From positions 5,208,001 through 5,272,000 of the forward strand of contig NZ_CP074102.1 of assembly GCF_018310535.1 (NCBI RefSeq): a DNA stretch of 64,000 nt. Reading direction: 5' to 3'. Both the position numbers and the translations under genes were made by a program. Below are positions 21,877 through 31,158 of the stretch, piece after piece; within the stretch, counting starts at the first letter, position 1, and each line of letters opens with the position of its first letter. The DNA is from Streptomyces mirabilis. GTDB lineage: Bacteria > Actinomycetota > Actinomycetes > Streptomycetales > Streptomycetaceae. A model generated the notes under the pieces. That model did no database searches, was not told where the DNA came from, and saw only the letters and a list, made by a program, of their open reading frames with translations.

Positions 21877-24089
21877 GACGACGTGAGGACGTCGTGTCCC
21901 GCCTGCGCGGGCACTACCGCCACTGCCACCGACCCCGGGTGCTCGACGCGCTCGCCGAGCATCAGCGTCCGTACCACCCGCTCGGCGGCCCGCCCGTCGT
22001 CGAAGGCGCAGAACCGCGCCCGGAACCCGGCCCGCAGCCGTGCCGACTCCTCGTCCCGCCAGGACCCGGACGCGAACATCCACGCCAACTCCCGGTAGGA
22101 GCCGGCCACATGGCCCGGCGCGTCGGCCGTGATGTCGAAATACGCGCCCCGGCTCGCGGCGTACGCCCCCCAGTCGTCCGCGTGGATCACGATCGGCCGG
22201 TCCAGGTTGGCGTAGTCGAACATCAGGGCCGAGTAGTCCGTGACCAGCACGTCGGAGGCGAGCATCAGGTCCTCGACGTGCGGCTCGTCGGTCGCGTCGA
22301 GCACGACCCCGCGCCGGTGCAGCTCGGACAGGCCCATCCCGCGCGAGGGGCCGTCCGTGAGCGAGGGGTGCAGCCGTACGAGGAGGGTGTGGCCCTCGCC
22401 GAGGTCGTCGGCGAACCGGGCGAGGTCGATCCGGTCGACGAGCCCGCCGCGGACGTAGTCGCGGCGCGTCGGCGCGTACAGCACCACCCGGTGGCCGGCC
22501 GGGATGCCTAGGCGGGCGCGGACCGCCGCACCGTCCTCGGGCCGGGCCCGTACGAGGACGTCGTTGCGGGGGCTGCCGGTGCGCAGCGAGGTGAAGTGGC
22601 AGGGGTAGGCGCGGTCCCAGACCAGTTCGGAGTGGCGGTTGGCGACCAGGCTGTAGTCCCAGCGGTCGGCACGGCGCAGCATCTGCGGTACGTCGAAGCC
22701 GTGCCGGGCGCCGGGCTTGTCGCGCAGGTCGGCTCCCATGTACTTCAGCGGGGTGCCCTGGTGGGTGTGCACATGGACGCTGCCCGCGCGCTTGACCAGG
22801 GTGCCGGGCCAGTTGACGTTGTTGATCAGATAGGTGGCGCGGGCGGTGACCCTCCGGTAGCCGAGCGAGTCCGGCAGGACGTACTCGACGCCGGGCGGCA
22901 GCAGCGGCACCTGGTCCTCGCGCACCACCCACACGCCCCGGACGTGCGTGGCGAGTTCGCGCGCCGCGTGATAGATCGCGCCCGGGTCGCCGAGCACCCC
23001 GCGGTGCGAGAACGCCGAGTACACCGCGAGGTCCGGGTCCAGCGGCCGGTGCTCGTACGCCGCGGACCAGCCGCTCTTGACCTGGGTGGCCGCCGCCCTG
23101 CGCACCTGGAGCCCGCGCCGCCCGAGTTCCGCGCCGAGCCGGCCGGACTGGCGCCGGGCGAGGTAGGTCACGTAACCGCCCTGAAGGAGGCGCAGTTCGC
23201 GCGGCACCGGGCCGCCGCCCTGGTGCTTGCGGAAGAGGGCGGCCGTACGCCGGAAGAACTCGCCCTTGTCGGACGCGGGCAGCCGGTCCGGCTTGGCGAG
23301 GATGTCCAGACAGTGCTCGCCCATCTTGCGGTGCAGGAACGGGCGCCAGCTCGACAGCTGCGGGCGGGAGTCGACGAAGGCGAAGACCCGCTCGTACTGG
23401 TCGTGGATGTCGAAGTGCTTGCGGCTGGTGGTGGACAGGATGTTGCCCTGGCGGCGCTGCCGGTAGTTCAGGCAGATCCGGTCCAGGGTGGCGATCCGCT
23501 CCGCGCTCAGCAGGACCGGGAAGGTCCAGGGGGTGTCCTCGTAGTAGCCGGGCGGGAAGGTGAAGCCCTCCCGCTCGACGAACGCGCGGCGGTAGACCTT
23601 GTTCCACACGACCATCAACAGGTCAAGGATCTCAGGGTGTTCGGCGGCCGTGAAGCAGCCGTCGCCGCCCTCGGCCAGCACCTGCGCGAGGACGTTGCGG
23701 CGCGTACCGCCCCACCAGTAGGTGCGTGCGTAGTCGAAGACCAGCACATCGGGGTCGGCCGTCTCGTCGAGGCGGTCGGCCATGGCGCGCAGGGCGCCCG
23801 GCGTGAGGGTGTCGTCGCTGTCGAGGAAGAAGAGGAAGTCCCCCGTCGCGTACGGCATTGCGGCGTTGCGGGCGCGGCCGAGGCCCACGTTCTGCGGCAG
23901 GTGCAGCACCCGCAGACGCGGTTCGCGGGCCGCGTACTCGTCGAGGATCGCGCCGCAGCCGTCCGGCGAGCAGTCGTCGACCGCGATCACCTCGATGTCG
24001 GTGTACGACTGGTCCAGGACCGAGTCGAGGCACTCGCGCAGAAAGCCCTGCACCTTGAAGACGGGGACGATGACGCTGAAGCGGGGCAC
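21873..24089 (-). CDS. Bifunctional GT2 / TagF-like protein with altered HGTPLK motif
   Basis: The 738-residue protein has an N-terminal GT2 domain (FSVIVPVFKVQGF, DDCSPDGCG, FLDSDDTLTPG) and a C-terminal CDP-glycerol glycerophosphotransferase-like domain (about 370-720) with HQGTPLKYMG, GSPRND, YAPTRRDY and VTDYSALMFDYANLDRP. The unusual point is HTHQGTPLK where the two neighbouring paralogues have QTQHGTPLK: His and Gln have changed places in the segment holding the presumed catalytic His of TagF. The second domain may be inactive or altered. It starts one base after the stop of the next upstream paralogue... reading order on the minus strand is 26492, 24091, 21873, and it overlaps the membrane gene downstream by 4 bp. 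Confidence 0.82.
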   Translation of the reverse strand: MPRFSVIVPVFKVQGFLRECLDSVLDQSYTDIEVIAVDDCSPDGCGAILDEYAAREPRLRVLHLPQNVGLGRARNAAMPYATGDFLFFLDSDDTLTPGALRAMADRLDETADPDVLVFDYARTYWWGGTRRNVLAQVLAEGGDGCFTAAEHPEILDLLMVVWNKVYRRAFVEREGFTFPPGYYEDTPWTFPVLLSAERIATLDRICLNYRQRRQGNILSTTSRKHFDIHDQYERVFAFVDSRPQLSSWRPFLHRKMGEHCLDILAKPDRLPASDKGEFFRRTAALFRKHQGGGPVPRELRLLQGGYVTYLARRQSGRLGAELGRRGLQVRRAAATQVKSGWSAAYEHRPLDPDLAVYSAFSHRGVLGDPGAIYHAARELATHVRGVWVVREDQVPLLPPGVEYVLPDSLGYRRVTARATYLINNVNWPGTLVKRAGSVHVHTHQGTPLKYMGADLRDKPGARHGFDVPQMLRRADRWDYSLVANRHSELVWDRAYPCHFTSLRTGSPRNDVLVRARPEDGAAVRARLGIPAGHRVVLYAPTRRDYVRGGLVDRIDLARFADDLGEGHTLLVRLHPSLTDGPSRGMGLSELHRRGVVLDATDEPHVEDLMLASDVLVTDYSALMFDYANLDRPIVIHADDWGAYAASRGAYFDITADAPGHVAGSYRELAWMFASGSWRDEESARLRAGFRARFCAFDDGRAAERVVRTLMLGERVEHPGSVAVAVVPAQAGHDVLTSS

Positions 24090-24090
24090 G

Positions 24091-26328
24091 TCAGCTCCTT
24101 ACGAGGGTGGACGCGGCGGGGGCCGGAAGGCGCTCGGCGAGGGGGATCACCGGGGGGATCGCCTCGGGCGGCCGGCCCAGCAGCACCCTGCGGACGACCC
24201 GCTCGGCGGCCTGCCCGTCGTCGAACTGGCAGAAGCGCTCACGGAACGCGGCCCGCAGGGCCCGCGAGGAGTCGTCCGCGTAGGAGCGGTCACGGAAGGC
24301 CCCCGCGAGCTCCCCCGGGGTGCGCACCACCGGGCCCGGCGGTGCCTTCATCAGGTCGAAGTAGACGCCCCGCGTCTCCCGGTAGACCTCCCAGTCGTCC
24401 GCGTACACGACGATCGGGCGGTCGAGGTTGGCGTAGTCGAACATGATCGACGAGTAGTCCGTGATCAGCGCGTCGGCGGCCAGACAGACGTCCTCCGAGG
24501 ACCGGTGCCGGGTCACGTCGATGATCCGGCCGCTGCTTCTGCCCCTGCCCTCGTCGTAGAAGTAGTGGGCGCGCAGGAGCACGACGAACTCGTCGCCGAT
24601 CTCCTCGCAGAAGGCCTCCAGGTCGAGCCGGGACTCGAAGCCGGTGCTGTAGTCGCGGTGCGTGGGCGCGTAGAGGAGGGCGGTCCTGCCCTCGGGGACG
24701 CCCAGCCGGGCGCGGACGCGGGCCACGTCCTCGGCGGTCGACGTGTAGTAGACGTCGTTGCGCGGATAGCCGTACTCCAGGGTCTCGTACGTGCCAGGGA
24801 AGGCCCGCTCCCACATCTGGGTGGAGTGCCGGTTGGAGGAGAGGTTGTAGTCCCAGCGGTCCATCCGGGCCAGCAGCTTGGCGAAGCTGCCGGTCGCGGC
24901 GGCCACGATCGGATACGTCGACTGGTCGACGCCCATCGTCTTCAGCGGCGTGCCGTGCTGGGTCTGCAGGTGCACGCTGCCGGGCCGCTTGACGACACCG
25001 TCCGCGAAATTGGCGTTGTTGACCAGGTACTTGGCACGGGCCAGCACCTCCCAGGCGCGCGGGCTGCCGATCACCGCGTGGTCGACACCGTCCGGGACCT
25101 GGTCCACCGCGTCGGCCTCGACCAGGAACACCGAGCGCAGATGCGGGGCGAGTTCGAGGGCCTTGGCATGGATCGCGGCCGGGCTGCAGGCGTAACCGCG
25201 GCCCCAGTAGGCGCAGTACACGACGAGGTTCTCGTCGAGGGGGAGGCGCAGTTGCGCGGCGTACCGTGCGCGGGCGCTCAGCCGGCGGGGGCGCGGCAGC
25301 TTCCCCCAAGCTCTCGACTTCGCTCGACCAGGGGGGACCCCCATCCTCGCCCTCGTCATCCGCCGGCTGACGCCGCGCAGTGCGCGGAAGGCGCTGTACG
25401 CCCCGGCCGCCAGGAGCCGGTACTGCACCCCGATCCGGCCCGGCGGCGGCCGGAATCCGGCGGGCCGGTGGCGCCGGTAGAGCCGGCCCGCACGCCGGAA
25501 GAAGGCCCGGCGCCGGTGCAGAGGAAGCCGCTTCGGATGGGCGGCCGACTTCAGCACCGCCGCGAAGAGGTCACCGAACAGCGCCCGCGACCGCTCCACG
25601 GACAGCTCCTCCTCGGCCGCCCGGCTCAGCACCAGGTCGACCTGGTCGAGGAGCTGGAACTGGTGCTCGCCCGGCGTGTTCAGGCGGCTGCCCTGCCGCC
25701 GCAGCCGGTGCCGTACGACGACCTGGCGCAGCACCGCCACCCGCCCGGCGGCGACCGTCACCAGGCCGCCCCAGCCGAGATCCGTGAAGTGCCCCGGGGG
25801 GAAGGCGAGGCGCCGCTCCCGCAGGAACGCCCGGCGGTAGGCCGCGCTCCACGCCGGAAGGCCCGCCCCGGTCAGCCGCGGCGCCCGGTCCGGGGTGAAC
25901 ACCCCCTCCGGGGTCTTCGGGAGCGACGGTGTGCTGGTCTCGACGTCCCACCAGTGGATGCGTTCGTGCCCGAAGTAGAGGACGTCCACCTCCTCGGGCC
26001 CCTCCTGGAGCCTGTGGTCCAGGGCGGCCAGCGCGCCCGGCACCAGGACGTCGTCGCCGTCGAGGAAGAGCAGATACGTGCCGCCCGCCGCCCCGGTCCC
26101 GGTGTTGCGCGCCCCGCTCAGTCCGTCCGCGGGCGGTGAGTGGACCGGGGCGACCCGGGAGTCCCGCGCGGCGTACCCGGCGGCGACCTCGCCCGCCGGG
26201 GAGTCCGGCCCGTCGCAGACCGGGATCAGCTCGAAGTCGCCGAAGGACTGGTCGAGGACCGAGTCCAGTGCGAGGGACAGCCGCCCGGCGACTCCATGAG
26301 TGGGGACGATGATGCTGAAGCGGGGCAT
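24091..26328 (-). CDS. Bifunctional GT2 / CDP-glycerol glycerophosphotransferase-like protein
   Basis: The protein is 745 residues. The GT2 half (FSIIVPTHGVAGRL, CDGPDSPAGE, LFLDGDDVLVPG) is followed by a TagF-like half with QTQHGTPLKTMG, YGYPRND, YAPTHRDY and ITDYSSIMFDYANLDRP. The start is set at ATG 26328 by matching MPRFS of its paralogues; the frame upstream is open but consists of a tandem repeat and Pro-rich sequence. The gap to the next gene (21873-24089) is one base, so they are co-transcribed. A dispersed palindromic repeat adds about 16 residues between the two domains. It likely polymerises or caps a polyol-phosphate chain. Confidence 0.82.
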   Translation of the reverse strand: MPRFSIIVPTHGVAGRLSLALDSVLDQSFGDFELIPVCDGPDSPAGEVAAGYAARDSRVAPVHSPPADGLSGARNTGTGAAGGTYLLFLDGDDVLVPGALAALDHRLQEGPEEVDVLYFGHERIHWWDVETSTPSLPKTPEGVFTPDRAPRLTGAGLPAWSAAYRRAFLRERRLAFPPGHFTDLGWGGLVTVAAGRVAVLRQVVVRHRLRRQGSRLNTPGEHQFQLLDQVDLVLSRAAEEELSVERSRALFGDLFAAVLKSAAHPKRLPLHRRRAFFRRAGRLYRRHRPAGFRPPPGRIGVQYRLLAAGAYSAFRALRGVSRRMTRARMGVPPGRAKSRAWGKLPRPRRLSARARYAAQLRLPLDENLVVYCAYWGRGYACSPAAIHAKALELAPHLRSVFLVEADAVDQVPDGVDHAVIGSPRAWEVLARAKYLVNNANFADGVVKRPGSVHLQTQHGTPLKTMGVDQSTYPIVAAATGSFAKLLARMDRWDYNLSSNRHSTQMWERAFPGTYETLEYGYPRNDVYYTSTAEDVARVRARLGVPEGRTALLYAPTHRDYSTGFESRLDLEAFCEEIGDEFVVLLRAHYFYDEGRGRSSGRIIDVTRHRSSEDVCLAADALITDYSSIMFDYANLDRPIVVYADDWEVYRETRGVYFDLMKAPPGPVVRTPGELAGAFRDRSYADDSSRALRAAFRERFCQFDDGQAAERVVRRVLLGRPPEAIPPVIPLAERLPAPAASTLVRS
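25298..25345 (-). repeat. Interspersed palindromic element inside the GT2-TagF linker
   Basis: CTTCCCCCAAGCTCTCGA, then CTTCGCTCGACCAGG and GGGGACCCCC make an imperfect palindrome that on the coding strand gives MGVPPGRAKSRAWGKL in the linker between the domains. Its orientation is opposite to the related insert at 8323-8367. The frame is kept. Confidence 0.55.
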
Positions 26329-26338
26329 TCTGCTCTTT

Positions 26339-26374
26339 CTCTGCTTACTTCTCTGTTTACTTCTCTGGTTGCTT
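26339..26374. repeat. Three 12-bp tandem repeats in a gene leader
   Basis: CTCTGCTTACTT, CTCTGTTTACTT and CTCTGGTTGCTT lie at 26339, 26351 and 26363, just upstream of the ATG at 26328 on the minus strand. In mRNA sense they give AGAGAAG-rich, purine-rich copies, so they may act as extra ribosome-binding sequence. The rest of the 163-bp gap up to 26491 shows no other signal. Confidence 0.75.
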
Positions 26375-26491
26375 CCTGGGCTACTGCTGGGGTGCCGGTG
26401 GGTGTCGGCGCCCGGGCCGCCCGGCGGGGCGCCAGGTGACGGGTCTCGTCGGTGTGGGCCGGGAGGGGCTGGAGGGCATGCCTGCTCCGGT

Positions 26492-28783
26492 TCAGAGGGT
26501 CTCGGCGACGGTGACGGGGGTGGCGGGCACGGGCACGGTGGCCAGGGGAGTCCGGGTGCGGGCGGCGGCCGACGGGACCGGGTGGCGCTGCGCGGGCGGC
26601 AGCACCCGCGGCAGCCCGGCGCTCTCGCCCAGCACGACATGGCGTACGACCCGCTCGGCGGCGCGGCCGTCCTCGTACGGGCAGAACCGCTCGCGGAACG
26701 CGGTCCGCAGCTGGGTCGAACGGGAGCCGCGCCAGTGGCCGGTCGCGAAGATGTCGATCAGCTCGTCCTCGCTGCGCGCGACCGCTCCAGGCGGGAAGTC
26801 CCGCAGGTCGAAATAGGTGCCCCGGGAGGCCTGGTACGCCTCCCAGTCGTCCGCGTGGATCACGATCGGCCGGTCCAGGACCGCGTAGTCGAACATCAGG
26901 GAGGAGTAGTCGGTGACCAGCGCGTCCGAGGCCAGGCAGAGGTTCTCGATGCTCGGGTGGTCGGAGACGTCGATGAGCCGGGCCCCGGAGCGGGTGCTCA
27001 GCGCGGCGGCGTACGAGTGGTGGGCGCGGGTCAGGACGACGAACCGGGGGCCGAGCCGGCGCAGGACGCGCTCCAGGTCGAGGGTGAGGCGCTGGGTGCG
27101 GCGGTAGTCGCGGTAGGTCGGCGCGTACAGGACGGCGACCGTGCCCTCGGGAATGCCGAGGGACTGGCGCAGCCGGGTGACGTCCGTCGAGGTCGCCCGC
27201 TGGAACACGTCGTTGCGGGGGAGGCCGTACTCCAGCGTCGTGTACGCGGCGGGGAAGACGCGCTCCCAGATCAGGGTGGAGTGGCGGTTGCCCGACAGGC
27301 AGTAGTCCCACTTGTCGGCGCTGCGCAGCAGCTCGGCGAAGTCGGTGTCACGTGCGGCCGCCGGGCGGTCCTGGAGGTCGAGGCCCATGTACTTGAGTGG
27401 GGTGCCGTGCTGGGTCTGGATCATGATCTGGCCGGGGCGCTTGACCAGCCGGCGGTCGAAGTTGACGTTGTTGACGAGGTACTTGGAGCGGGCGAGCGCC
27501 GTCCAGTACGCCGTCGTACCGGGCCGCAGGCGGCGCGTCGAGGCCGGGATCGTGTGGTGGTGCTCGGGATGCGCGATCCACGCCGTACGGATGTGTGGGG
27601 CGAGCTCGCGGAACGCGGATTCCAGGGCGCCCGGGTTGCAGCCGTGGCCGCGCCCCCAGTAGCTGGAGAAGACGGCACGGTCGGCGCGCAGCGGCAGGCG
27701 GAGCTGGACGCGGTAGTGGAACTGGAGGGCGCCGCCGCGGACCTTGCGCAGCAGTCCCTTGACGCCGCGCAGGGCCTTCTTGTGGGTACTCGTGGCCAGG
27801 CCCAGCAGGCGGTACGTGCGGTGGTTGCCGAGCCGGACCAGGGCGTGCCGCAGACGGGTGCGAGGGCGGACGGGGGCGCCCGGGGCGCGGTAACGCCGGT
27901 AGTGGGTGCGGGCCTTGCGCAGGAACTCGGCGCGGGTGCCGCGCGGCAGCCGCCCTGCCTTGGTGAACACCGTGGAGAGGTGGTCGACCATGCGGCGGAA
28001 CAGGACCGGACGCCAGCGTGCCAGCTCCGGGTGCGCGTCGAGATGCGCGAAGACACGGTCGTACTGCTCGAAGATGTCGAAGTGCCCCCGGCTGCTGGTG
28101 CCGAGGATGTTGCCCTGTCGGCGCTGGCGGTAGTGCACACAGACCCGGTCGAGGGTGGCGATCGTCTCGGCGGAGATCAACGCCGGGTAGGTCCAGGGGG
28201 TGTCCTCGTAGTAGCCGGGCGGGAAGGACAGGCCCTCGCGCTCGACGAACTCCCTTCGGTACGCCTTGTTCCACACCACCATCAGGACCCTGAGCAGCCC
28301 CGGCCGGTCGTCGAGCCGGAAGGGTGCGGGGCCTCGCTCGCTGAGCTGCTCCGCGAAGTGGTTGCGGACGATGTCCCCGTTCCAGTAGGTGCGCGCGTAG
28401 TCGTAGACCAGGACGTCCGGTTCGGCGGTCTCCTTCAGCCGGTCGGCGATCGCGCGCAGGGAGTCCGGGGTGAGGGTGTCGTCGCCGTCGAGGAAGACCA
28501 GATAGTCGCCGGTGGCGTGTTCGAGCCCCGCGTTGCGGGCGCGGCCGAGGCCCACGTTCCCCGGCAGGCGGACGGGGCGGACCCGGGAGTCGCGGGCGGC
28601 GAACTCGTCGATGATCGCGCCGCAGGCGTCGGGCGAGCAGTCGTCTACGGCGATCAGTTCGAGGTCCGGATAGGACTGCTCCAGCACGGATTCGAGGCAT
28701 TCGTGCAGGTATGCCTGAACCTTGTACGCGGGGACGATGACACTGAACCTGGGCAAGGGACATCCATGGGTCGGCGCGGGCAT
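26492..28783 (-). CDS. Bifunctional GT2 / CDP-glycerol glycerophosphotransferase-like protein
   Basis: The protein is about 763 residues. GT2 half: FSVIVPAYKVQAY, DDCSPDACG, VFLDGDDTLTPD. TagF-like half: QTQHGTPLKYMG, YGLPRND, YAPTYRDY and VTDYSSLMFDYAVLDRP. The DNA allows ATG 28783 or, by homology with the MPRFS starts of the paralogues, TTG 28756 preceded by GGATG. It heads a run of three same-direction paralogues plus a membrane protein (28783 down to 20482), presumably a transcription unit for one wall polymer. The last 40 residues are Ala/Thr/Pro-rich and probably variable. Confidence 0.82.
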   Translation of the reverse strand: MPAPTHGCPLPRFSVIVPAYKVQAYLHECLESVLEQSYPDLELIAVDDCSPDACGAIIDEFAARDSRVRPVRLPGNVGLGRARNAGLEHATGDYLVFLDGDDTLTPDSLRAIADRLKETAEPDVLVYDYARTYWNGDIVRNHFAEQLSERGPAPFRLDDRPGLLRVLMVVWNKAYRREFVEREGLSFPPGYYEDTPWTYPALISAETIATLDRVCVHYRQRRQGNILGTSSRGHFDIFEQYDRVFAHLDAHPELARWRPVLFRRMVDHLSTVFTKAGRLPRGTRAEFLRKARTHYRRYRAPGAPVRPRTRLRHALVRLGNHRTYRLLGLATSTHKKALRGVKGLLRKVRGGALQFHYRVQLRLPLRADRAVFSSYWGRGHGCNPGALESAFRELAPHIRTAWIAHPEHHHTIPASTRRLRPGTTAYWTALARSKYLVNNVNFDRRLVKRPGQIMIQTQHGTPLKYMGLDLQDRPAAARDTDFAELLRSADKWDYCLSGNRHSTLIWERVFPAAYTTLEYGLPRNDVFQRATSTDVTRLRQSLGIPEGTVAVLYAPTYRDYRRTQRLTLDLERVLRRLGPRFVVLTRAHHSYAAALSTRSGARLIDVSDHPSIENLCLASDALVTDYSSLMFDYAVLDRPIVIHADDWEAYQASRGTYFDLRDFPPGAVARSEDELIDIFATGHWRGSRSTQLRTAFRERFCPYEDGRAAERVVRHVVLGESAGLPRVLPPAQRHPVPSAAARTRTPLATVPVPATPVTVAETL

Positions 28784-28858
28784 ACTGCCCGGCAACGGCC
28801 GAAGGAGTGACTTGGTTACGCCAGATGTGGCATACGGGGGATTCCGGGTGAACACCGA

Positions 28859-28885
28859 GGGGCGAGTCGGTGCCCGGCTCGCCCC
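28859..28885 (-). terminator. Terminator of the sugar ABC uptake operon
   Basis: GGGGCGAG, an 11-base loop and CTCGCCCC form a perfect 8-bp stem 21 bp beyond the stop codon of the last permease. It separates the ABC operon from the wall-polymer operon downstream. Confidence 0.6.
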
Positions 28886-28905
28886 CGATGTGCTTATTTG
28901 TCCGG

Positions 28906-29814
28906 CTACTTCACCGCGCCCGCCATCACCCCGGACACGAACTGACGTTGGAACGCGAAGAACACGGCCAGCGGGATGACCATCGAGATGAAGGCGCCGG
29001 GCGCCAGCACGTCGATGTTGTTGCCGAACTGGCGTACCTGCGTCTGGAGTGCGACCGTGATGGGCTGGCTGCCCGAGTTGGAGAACACCAGCGCGACCAG
29101 CATGTCGTTCCACACCCACAGGAACTGGAAGATGCCGAGCGAGGCGATCGCGGGACCGCCGAGCGGCATCACGACCCGCAGGAACAGGCGCAGTTCACCC
29201 GCGCCGTCGAGCCGGGCCGCCTCCAGCAGCTCCCGGGGGATCTCCGCGAAGAAGTTCCGCAGCAGGAACACCGCGAAGGGCAGACCGAAGCCCACGTGGA
29301 AGAGGATCACCCCGAAGATCGTGCCGAAGATGCCGATCTTGCCGAAGAGTTCGGCGATCGGGATCAGCGCCACCTGCACGGGGACGACCAGCAGACCGAC
29401 CACCGCCAGGAACCACCAGTCGCGGCCCGGGAACTCCATCCAGGCGAAGGCATAGCCCGCGAGCGCGCCGATGACGACGACGAGGACGGTCGCCGGGACG
29501 GTGATCAGTACCGTGTTTCCCAGCGAACCGGTGATGTCGCCGTTCTCCAGGAGCTTCTGGTAGCTGTCCACGGTGAGCTGGGAGGGCTCGCTGAAGACCT
29601 TCCACCAGCCGGACGCGCTCATGTCCTCCGGTGTGCGCAGCGAGGACAGCAGCAGCCCGATCGTCGGCACCAGCCAGAACAGGCCGACGAGGAGGAGGAA
29701 GACCCGGACGATCCCGCCGCTGACACCGCTCGCGAGCCGGGAGCCGAGCGACTGTCTGGCCTTGACGCCGGTGAGGGGCGCGGTCTTCGTCAGACCGCCG
29801 ACCTGGGTGGTCAT
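28906..29814 (-). CDS. Carbohydrate ABC transporter permease (MalG type)
   Basis: The 302-residue protein has six predicted membrane helices and the EAA loop IPRELLEAARLDGAGELRLF that contacts the ATPase. The end MAGAVK is typical of MalG-type sugar permeases. ATG 29814 overlaps the upstream permease stop as ATGA. It is the second permease of the uptake system encoded at 28906-32592. No ATPase gene is present; in Streptomyces such importers commonly share the distant MsiK ATPase, which is presumably the case here. Substrate unknown, but a sugar is expected. Confidence 0.9.
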   Translation of the reverse strand: MTTQVGGLTKTAPLTGVKARQSLGSRLASGVSGGIVRVFLLLVGLFWLVPTIGLLLSSLRTPEDMSASGWWKVFSEPSQLTVDSYQKLLENGDITGSLGNTVLITVPATVLVVVIGALAGYAFAWMEFPGRDWWFLAVVGLLVVPVQVALIPIAELFGKIGIFGTIFGVILFHVGFGLPFAVFLLRNFFAEIPRELLEAARLDGAGELRLFLRVVMPLGGPAIASLGIFQFLWVWNDMLVALVFSNSGSQPITVALQTQVRQFGNNIDVLAPGAFISMVIPLAVFFAFQRQFVSGVMAGAVK

Positions 29815-31151
29815 CGCCGTACCTCCCGTCGCAGACGACGCACGTTGAACCACACCACCGGGATCACGAGCAGCAGCAGGAACACGGCGATCGCGCTCGC
29901 GATGCCCGGCTGGTCCTCGGAGAAGCCCTTCCGGTACAGCTCCAGGGCCAGCACGTTCGCGTCGTCCTGGGACGAGCCCGGCGGGATGATGAAGACCAGG
30001 TCGAAGACCTTCAGCACGTTGATCATCAGCGTGACCAGGACGACGGCGAGGACGGGCGCGAGCAGTGGCACGGTGACCCTTCGGAACACCTGCCACTCGT
30101 TGGCCCCGTCCACCCGCGCCGCTTCGAGGAGTTCACGCGGCACGCCGGCGAGCCCCGCCGCGATGAGCACCATGGCGAAGCCGGCCCACATCCAGACGTA
30201 CGCTCCGATCACGGCCGGGGTGACGAGCGACGGGCCGAGCCAGTCGACGCCGTTGTACGGCTCACGGAAGTTGCTCGCCGGGAGCCGGAGTCGAGCCCCG
30301 TCGGCCTTGTCGGAGAGCGTGAAGGTGCCATCGCCCCGCACCTTCGCCGAATCGACGACCTTGCCGTCCTTCACCGCCTCGATCTTCATCCCCACATAGC
30401 CGAGTTCGCCCGGGTCGACCTGGCCGAGCCTGCCGACGCCCTTGCCCCGGGTGAAGTCCTGCCAGGCGGTGCCGGTGACCTTGCCGGGCTCGGACCGTGC
30501 CTGTACGGCCTTCTTCGCGCCGCTCGGCATCTTGTCCGGGGCGACCCCGACGAGCGGAAGGGTGACGGACTGCCCGGCGTGCACGGCCTGTTGGGTGAGG
30601 AACCCGCCCCTCTCCGGCCGGAGCGGCGACTGCCGTCCCGGGTGGGCGTTCGGGAACGCCGACGACTCGGCGAAGGTGTCGTGCACCCCCACCCAGACCG
30701 CGTTCGCGACCCCCTTGTTCGGGTCCTGGTCGTACACCAGCCGGAAGATGATCCCCGCGGCGAGCATCGAGATCGCCATCGGCATGAAGACGACCAGCTT
30801 GAACGCCGTGCCCCAGCGGACCCGTTCGGTGAGGACCGCGAAGACGAGACCGAGCGCGGTCGCGACGGTGGGCGCGAACACGACCCAGATGACGTTGTTC
30901 TTGAGGGCGGTACGGATGCCGTCGTCGGTGAACAGCGCCTTGTAGTTGTCGACCCCGGCGAAACCGTCGCCGGACTGGTTGAGGAAGCTGCGGATCAGCG
31001 AGTACCCGATCGGGTAGACCACGAGCGCGCCGAGCAGCACGAGACAGGGCAGCAGGAACAGCAGCGCCACGGTCCTGCGCGTGCCGGTCACGCTCTTGCG
31101 CGTACGGGCCGGAGGAACCGGTGCGGTTCCTCCGGCCGTTGCCGACGTCAT
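29811..31151 (-). CDS. Carbohydrate ABC transporter permease (MalF type) with large extracytoplasmic insert
   Basis: The protein is 446 residues, about 130 longer than ordinary Gram-positive sugar permeases. Helices lie near 28-50, 85-107, 118-137, then after the insert near 308-332 and further on, with the EAA loop VPRELLEAARVDGANEWQVF at about 341-360. Residues 145-305 are hydrophilic, containing GVHDTFAESSAFPN, GKVTGTAWQDFT and RGDGTFTLSD. They sit between helices 3 and 4, where E. coli MalF carries its P2 loop that touches the binding protein. The stop/start overlap with the second permease is ATGA, and the binding-protein gene ends seven bases upstream. Confidence 0.88.
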   Translation of the reverse strand: MTSATAGGTAPVPPARTRKSVTGTRRTVALLFLLPCLVLLGALVVYPIGYSLIRSFLNQSGDGFAGVDNYKALFTDDGIRTALKNNVIWVVFAPTVATALGLVFAVLTERVRWGTAFKLVVFMPMAISMLAAGIIFRLVYDQDPNKGVANAVWVGVHDTFAESSAFPNAHPGRQSPLRPERGGFLTQQAVHAGQSVTLPLVGVAPDKMPSGAKKAVQARSEPGKVTGTAWQDFTRGKGVGRLGQVDPGELGYVGMKIEAVKDGKVVDSAKVRGDGTFTLSDKADGARLRLPASNFREPYNGVDWLGPSLVTPAVIGAYVWMWAGFAMVLIAAGLAGVPRELLEAARVDGANEWQVFRRVTVPLLAPVLAVVLVTLMINVLKVFDLVFIIPPGSSQDDANVLALELYRKGFSEDQPGIASAIAVFLLLLVIPVVWFNVRRLRREVRR

Positions 31152-31158
31152 CGCCGGA

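Noticed and set aside
24090..26640. A longer form of the second GT2-TagF protein starting near 26640
   Set aside because: The extra 100 residues are Pro/Arg-rich, cross the 12-bp repeats and overlap the 3' end of the next gene; the GT2 domain begins at MPRFS.
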